From Dactylonectria macrodidyma (taxonomy: Eukaryota; Ascomycota; Sordariomycetes; Hypocreales; Nectriaceae), in the NCBI GenBank assembly GCA_020744425.1, contig JAGMUV010000010.1:248001-312000 (forward strand): a stretch of 64,000 bases of DNA, read 5' to 3'. Below are positions 59,481 to 64,000 of the stretch, one piece after another. The position numbers were made by a program, and so were the translations under genes. The stretch's first letter is position 1; each line of letters starts with the position of its first letter. The notes beneath the pieces are model-generated. The model searched no databases and was not told the DNA's origin. It saw only the letters and a list, made by a program, of their open reading frames with translations.

Positions 59481-59975
59481 AACGAAGGATGTAGCCTACC
59501 CTGGATTCGCTATGTTGCCATCGGCAAAGCGAGGTCTTCAACCCACTACATCTGTGCAAGCCCATCGCCCCTTCCTTGGGTGAGTAAGGACCCGCAAAAG
59601 CGGATATCCACATGCCACATGCCATCAGGGCTTACTGACGTCTTCTAAGCTGCAGGGGTGTAAGGGGTTGGCCCCAAAGGGGCTAAAGCGGCAGCTAGCG
59701 CTACGACCTTACTCTGATCTCATAGATTCCCAGTTGCGGCAAAAGGGAAAGTAATGACTTAACCGGAGGTTAAGTCATCTAGCTGCACCTATAGAAGCAC
59801 CAGTCCAGGCCTCAGCCTGTAACAAGGGGAACGGCCTACACGTCGACCAGTTCAACGCAATCAGGGAACCAATGCCATATCTCATCCCAGGACACCCAGA
59901 ACCAATTTCCATTTCCTGAATTACAGTGCAGAAGGGGCTCTATAAATTCATATATAACATCACGCTTAAGGAACT
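59481..59975. other. GC-balanced DNA without a recognised gene
   Basis: Normal composition. It contains the hairpin at 59754-59778 and repeated GGGGTTGG/GGCCCC-type stretches at 59655-59690. No ORF with family resemblance. Confidence 0.45.
59754..59778. repeat. Perfect hairpin, 11-bp arms
   Basis: ATGACTTAACC, GGA, GGTTAAGTCAT. Isolated inverted repeat in non-coding DNA; it may be the trace of a small element or chance. Confidence 0.65.
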
Positions 59976-60019
59976 AGGTAGCCTAAGATATATAGTAAAT
60001 ATGCTAGCAGTAACTGAAA

Positions 60020-61165
60020 AGTCGTTTTTATTACAAATTAGCACACAGAGTTTATCTAATAAGCGCTCTTATATGTTTATTTAAAATTATCTCCTTTCTT
60101 ATAATAGGTCGCTCACTTTCTCTTATTTTACTAGAGCTGCTAATAAGAATACTACATCCGGATAGTCTACTCTAAGCACTTACTCTTATAGGGTAATATA
60201 GTTTTATATTAAAGCTAGTCTATCTTTAGAGCGGCCTTAGTCTTTCTAAGTAATAGCTAGGTTAGCTATACTGGCTAGTATTAAGAAATGCTCTTTTTTA
60301 GTAATGTCTTTATTGCTTTTATTATATACACTTCTAGCTCTTCTACTTTTATTAATTACTATTAGTTCTTATATATTAATACTAGGTTAGTTATATTAAT
60401 TAGTATTAAAGGATACTTTTTATTTAATACTATCTTTTTTAATTTTATTATTTATAAATTTAGTTCTTTTACTTTCTTTTATTAGCCTTAGTTTTAAAAT
60501 ATTAATATTAGATTAGTTATATTACTTAATATTAAAGAATACTCCTCTCTTAATATTATCTTTATTATCTTTATTATTTATACTTTTAACTCTTTTACTT
60601 TTATTAATTACTTTTAGTTTCTATATATTAATACTAAGTTAGTTATACTAATTAGTATTAAAGGATGCTCTTCTTATAGCTCTTTTACTTCCTTTTACTA
60701 GTCTTAATTTAAAAATATTAATATTAAATTAGTTATACTAATTAATATTAAAGAATACTCTTTTTTTAATACTATCTTTCTTTTCTTTATTACTTATATA
60801 TTTAGCTCTTCTACCTCCTTTTACTAGCCTTAGTCCTTATATATTAATACTAAGTTAATTATATTACTTAGTATTAAAAGATACTCTTCTTTAAAAACAT
60901 TCTTTTTTATCTTTATTACTTATACTTATAGCTCTTCTATTTCTATTTATTACTCTTAGTTTATATATATTACTATTAGATTAGCTATACTTATTAGTAT
61001 ATTAAAATACTCTTCTCTTAGTATAGTCTTCTTTATCTCTATTACTTACACTTCTAGCTCTTCTGGCTTTATTAATCGCCCTTAGTTCTAGTATGTTAAT
61101 ACTAGGTTGGCTATACTGATTAACATATCAGGATACTCCTCTCTTAGCATACTGACCCTTGTTTT
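60020..61165 (-). pseudogene. TPR-2: second TPR-repeat gene remnant
   Basis: Tandem units with a 126-bp period (starts near 60374, 60500, 60626, 60713, 60840, 60966, 61094; one unit is 39 bp short) read on the minus strand as 42-residue kinesin-light-chain TPRs. An example is EYPDMLISIANLVLTY followed by EELEV.VIEIKKT. All are broken by RIP stops, and mutation is mildest at the right end. The non-repeat left part (60020-60230) aligns with 18550-18760 of TPR-1, so both are copies of one gene family and likely each other's RIP partners. No NB-ARC or NACHT domain is recognisable to the right. Confidence 0.75.
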
Positions 61166-61169
61166 AGCT

Positions 61170-61817
61170 GCCTTTTCACCTAAAGTTTCTACCTCCTTAT
61201 AGTTTCTATTATGAATATATACTACGTATAATTTATTAATAAATAGGCTAACTTTTATAAGTCTTTATTTAGTAGCTCTTCTTTTAATATTAACTTAATA
61301 TAAGGAAGTAATATTTAATAAGTAAGCTAGGTATTGAATGCACTATATAGGAAATGTTTTAATATAGCTTATAAAAAGACCTATTTCTATCATTCTATAT
61401 TATTAACTATAAATAGCTAAGCTTATATATAAAAACTATATAAGAGAATGTATCTTAAATACATTCTGTATTACTATTATAAATATGAATGAGTAATTAT
61501 ATAAGATATTTAAATTATCTTTAAATTCATTACTATTTTTATCTCTATTTACATTATCCTTTAGACCTCCCTTATAGCTGTAGAGTATAAACCTAAGGAT
61601 GCTTCATAGATTAAAGAAGCTTATTAGTAAGAGTAGGTTAGCTATAGATAGTCTCTTATAATATATCTATTTAAAGGTGACTTACTATATTATAACTAGA
61701 GTTAGAGATAGTCTTATCCTATTTAAGATCCTTTATATTACTATTAAGGAGGCTATCCTTCTTTTTATTACTTTTTTAAAAGGCGTCTAAGTATATCTTT
61801 ATTAATATATAGGGAGT
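61170..61817. other. Unassigned AT-rich DNA
   Basis: RIP-mutated. It could hold the 5' part of TPR-2 on the minus strand, but no motif is readable. A small hairpin (GAATGTAT...ATACATTC) lies at about 61447-61467. Confidence 0.4.
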
Positions 61818-61821
61818 GTAG

Positions 61822-62159
61822 TGTGTCGGGGCTGAGGGCCCCGGGGCCCGGGACCCGGACAGTCACGTTACCTATAGCTAGCTATAAGAGGCAGCAGATT
61901 TCCCAGACTTAGATAGAAAAGACAATGCTTCTCCTTCTTTTACTTGATTTTTCCTGATTTTCCTAGCCTTGACTTTCTTATTCTATTTTACTTGATCAAC
62001 TAATATCCTTCTTCCTTTTCCAGCTAGCTGCTTAGCTAATGATTTTATCTGCATTTTTGGCTATTTTATTTCCTAGGCCTTATCTTGTCGTCCTTCGCCC
62101 TCCTTTCGGGCCCAGCTCGCCGTCACTTCGGGTGGTTGTTTGTCCCCCTGCCCAACACA
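61822..62159. mobile_element. Probable solo LTR, 338 bp
   Basis: It starts TGTGTCGGGGC and ends GCCCAACACA, inverted TG...CA ends. The flanks GTAG (61818-61821) and GTAA (62160-62163) would be a 4-bp TSD with one G-to-A change. The composition (GC-rich ends, T-rich centre) differs sharply from the flanks. No second copy is in the window. Confidence 0.5.
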
Positions 62160-62163
62160 GTAA

Positions 62164-62627
62164 TAGTTAATATATACTATTACTTAGGTAATGGCTAAGG
62201 GGATATAATCTAGAGTATGAAAAAGATTAGTAGTAGCAGTCTTATCAGATTTTTCTTGTAGTTTATTATAGAAAAGCTAAAGGGCTTAGGCGTTATTTAT
62301 AGCTAAGATCTTATAAATAGCTTTATAGCTACTTTTTAGCTTCTTAGCAGTATCTATACTATATAATATAATAAGGATGATTCTATTATAGCATTTCAGT
62401 AAGAAGACTGCAAGTAGCTGTAGCACGCTTAGTTAGGAAGGTTCTTGTCCGCTGGATGGCATACTGTATCTCTTCTAGTGCTGGAGCTAGAGTAAAAGAG
62501 GTTGATGTTATTAATATTGTCTAAGACTATGAATTATGGACTAGCTTCCTCTTTTTACAACTAGTTACGAACTAGCCTAAGTATATTAATACTAGGATCG
62601 TTTTGCCTAAGCAGTTATAAATTGTCT
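62164..62627. other. Unassigned DNA with a partly open minus-strand frame
   Basis: At about 62380-62520 the minus strand reads SFTLAPALEEIQYAIQRTR and onward with few stops, and another frame continues to about 62200. This suggests a degraded, frameshifted gene; family not recognised. Confidence 0.35.
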
Positions 62628-62632
62628 ATAAT

Positions 62633-63179
62633 TATAAAGTTCTTATATATAAAATATATAACTGATAAGGAGATATCTCCTTTAGCTCCTATCAGATAAA
62701 AATATAAATAACATATTCAAAATCTCCTGATTTTTAGCTTTATAATAGTATATATTATGCCTCAGAAAGCCTATCTTCCTTATATTATAACTACAAAAGA
62801 CATCTATAATAAGAACCTTCATTAAGGTTAGAGTTCAAGCATCAGACATACGTCCAACAGTCTTAAAACTCGGGACACGTCTTACCCGGTTTTACTATGA
62901 CAAATTGTCCAAATCCCCTGTTAGATTGGACATGTGACTAGACAGCAATCTCTCTATAAAGCTGGGGCTTTTCTCTAGCCAGTCCAGAAGGATTATCATC
63001 ATCAATACATGCATTTCTCAACCAATCACATTAAACTGACTACCTTTCTAATCGTCTTGTCCTGCTCTTTCTGAATCTTCAATCCCTTTTCTGATTGGTC
63101 AATTCTTTGACCTACAATCGCCGAGTTCCACTAATAACCTTCCACTCCTTCCACTCCTTCCACTGCTATAGCCTTTACA
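62633..63179 (+). mobile_element. LTR-G3: solo LTR, 547 bp
   Basis: It starts TATAAAGTTC and ends GCCTTTACA with a perfect 5-bp TSD ATAAT (62628-62632 and 63180-63184). Homologous to LTR-G1 and G2 and the least altered of the three. CTATAAAGCTGGGGC at about 62953 is a likely TATA box. Confidence 0.9.
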
Positions 63180-63184
63180 ATAAT

Positions 63185-64000
63185 AGACCAGTATACCTTT
63201 TTAAACCTTAGCTTTGAACTTATATATACTTAGAAGACGCTAGTTTATAGTATTATATTATAGATATAATGCGCAAATTGAATAGCGACCTGTGATTTAC
63301 TACGGCTAGTTAGTGTGACATTCTGCATAAGCTTACTAACCACTCTAGCTTATACCTAAATCCGCTTATACTTATAAGGGCTATATAACTAACGGAGCTT
63401 AAATATTATTCCTTTATTTATATTATAATATTAGGTTAGTTAATAAAGTTAGGGTTACGTTCAAACAGTAAGCTAAAGTAAGGCTTATAAGCTATTAATA
63501 TATTCTCTTTAGGTTAGAGTAAGATGCTTTTAATCTTCTGCCTAATATTAAAGAGAAGCATACTATAAAGATGTTAGAGGTCACTGAGCAGTAGAAGTAT
63601 AAGCTTATAGCTTATATAAGGATATTCTTATAAAGAATAATAAAGTAAGAGGTGTATGAAGATAAGAGTGTCTTATCAGAAGATAGTTTATTATATTGTA
63701 TAGTGATAGTGTATGATTCTATTGTATGAGGAAATAAGCCCTAGGGGTAGTCCTTCTTTTATAGACAAATTGAGCCGGCAATTATATAGTCACTAAGACA
63801 TAAGGTATACCATTAAGAAGCCTAAAAGTTTCAGCTATTTAGTGGCATTATTTTTGTAATTATATGTCAAGGAAATGCCGAGATATTTTGATTTCAAAGC
63901 ACGGAGGAATTAAAAGCTTTGATTATAAAGCAAAATTGCTTGATTTCAAAGCACGGACTAATATTAGGCCGATTAGTTATTATTAGTTATATAGTATGAA
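63185..64000. other. Unassigned DNA at the right edge
   Basis: Moderately AT-rich, no recognised gene. It contains an exact 18-bp direct repeat TTGATTTCAAAGCACGGA at 63888-63905 and 63940-63957. Confidence 0.45.

Noticed and set aside
59202..59648. Intact 148-codon gene
   Set aside because: Only its first third matches the conserved family; after that the family match continues in other frames, so the ORF is a frameshifted pseudogene.
59657..59842. Solo LTR starting TGTAAGGGG and ending GGCCTACA
   Set aside because: The ends are only weakly complementary and no target-site duplication is present.

Overview
The window looks like a chromosome segment of a filamentous ascomycete (Pezizomycotina); I cannot name the species. 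About nine tenths of it is extremely AT/TpA-rich, and it is full of degraded transposon reading frames whose stops are mostly TAA/TAG where CAA, CAG or TGG would be expected. Wherever two copies of a repeat can be aligned (LTR pairs, terminal repeats), the differences are almost all C-to-T or G-to-A transitions. That is the signature of repeat-induced point mutation (RIP). Only two stretches keep normal composition: about 20.2-25.3 kb (a small gene island) and about 58.8-59.95 kb (its continuation beyond a huge insertion). No rRNA, tRNA or CRISPR array was seen. All alignments here were done by eye.

Layout. 1-1306: unassigned RIP-mutated DNA. 1312-8150: a minus-strand Ty1/copia element (Cop-1, 234-bp LTRs, target-site duplication (TSD) GCTAG), with a 191-bp solo LTR inside one LTR and a 1.08-kb Rep-E element inside pol. 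8456-17808: two inverted 545/547-bp solo LTRs (LTR-G) bracket an 8.26-kb segment; their TSDs are swapped exactly as an inversion by LTR x LTR recombination would predict. That segment holds a gypsy gag fragment, a solo LTR, two tandem Rep-E copies, a TA-flanked MITE and a RIP-killed Fot1/pogo transposon. 17949-20600: a MITE, then a TPR (kinesin-light-chain type) repeat gene remnant split by two more MITEs. 20.6-25.66 kb: gene island with one good gene (DUF6594-type membrane protein, 23940-24833), a divergent unknown ORF (22607-23281) and unassigned sequence.

25666-58964 is one nested insertion of 33.3 kb. The outer minus-strand Ty3/gypsy element Gyp-A (406-bp LTRs, TSD GAGGT) carries Gyp-B (6.3 kb, TSD GTTAT) in its left LTR, two Rep-E copies and a MITE internally, and copia element Cop-C (TSD CTATC) in its right LTR. 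Cop-C is itself interrupted by gypsy element Gyp-D (11.5 kb, TSD GCTTA). Removing them in order restores each host element. LTR pairs then have equal length: 406/406, 193/193, 215/215, 244/244.

58.97-64 kb: a frame-broken fragment of a conserved fungal protein (believed DUF6601), a second RIP-mutated TPR-repeat gene remnant sharing its flank with the first, a probable GC-rich solo LTR, a third LTR-G copy with TSD ATAAT, and unassigned DNA.

How the parts work together: the locus is mostly a record of transposition, RIP and ectopic recombination. The four retroelement reverse transcriptases read YxNN and the fifth (Cop-1) reads YxDN where YxDD is expected, so the elements are almost certainly dead. 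The most unusual items are the Rep-E family (about 1.08 kb, 14-16-bp TSDs, same ends with two different interiors) and the MITE/pogo group, whose terminal repeats contain a duplicated 12-14-bp motif that differs between families but matches at both ends of each element.
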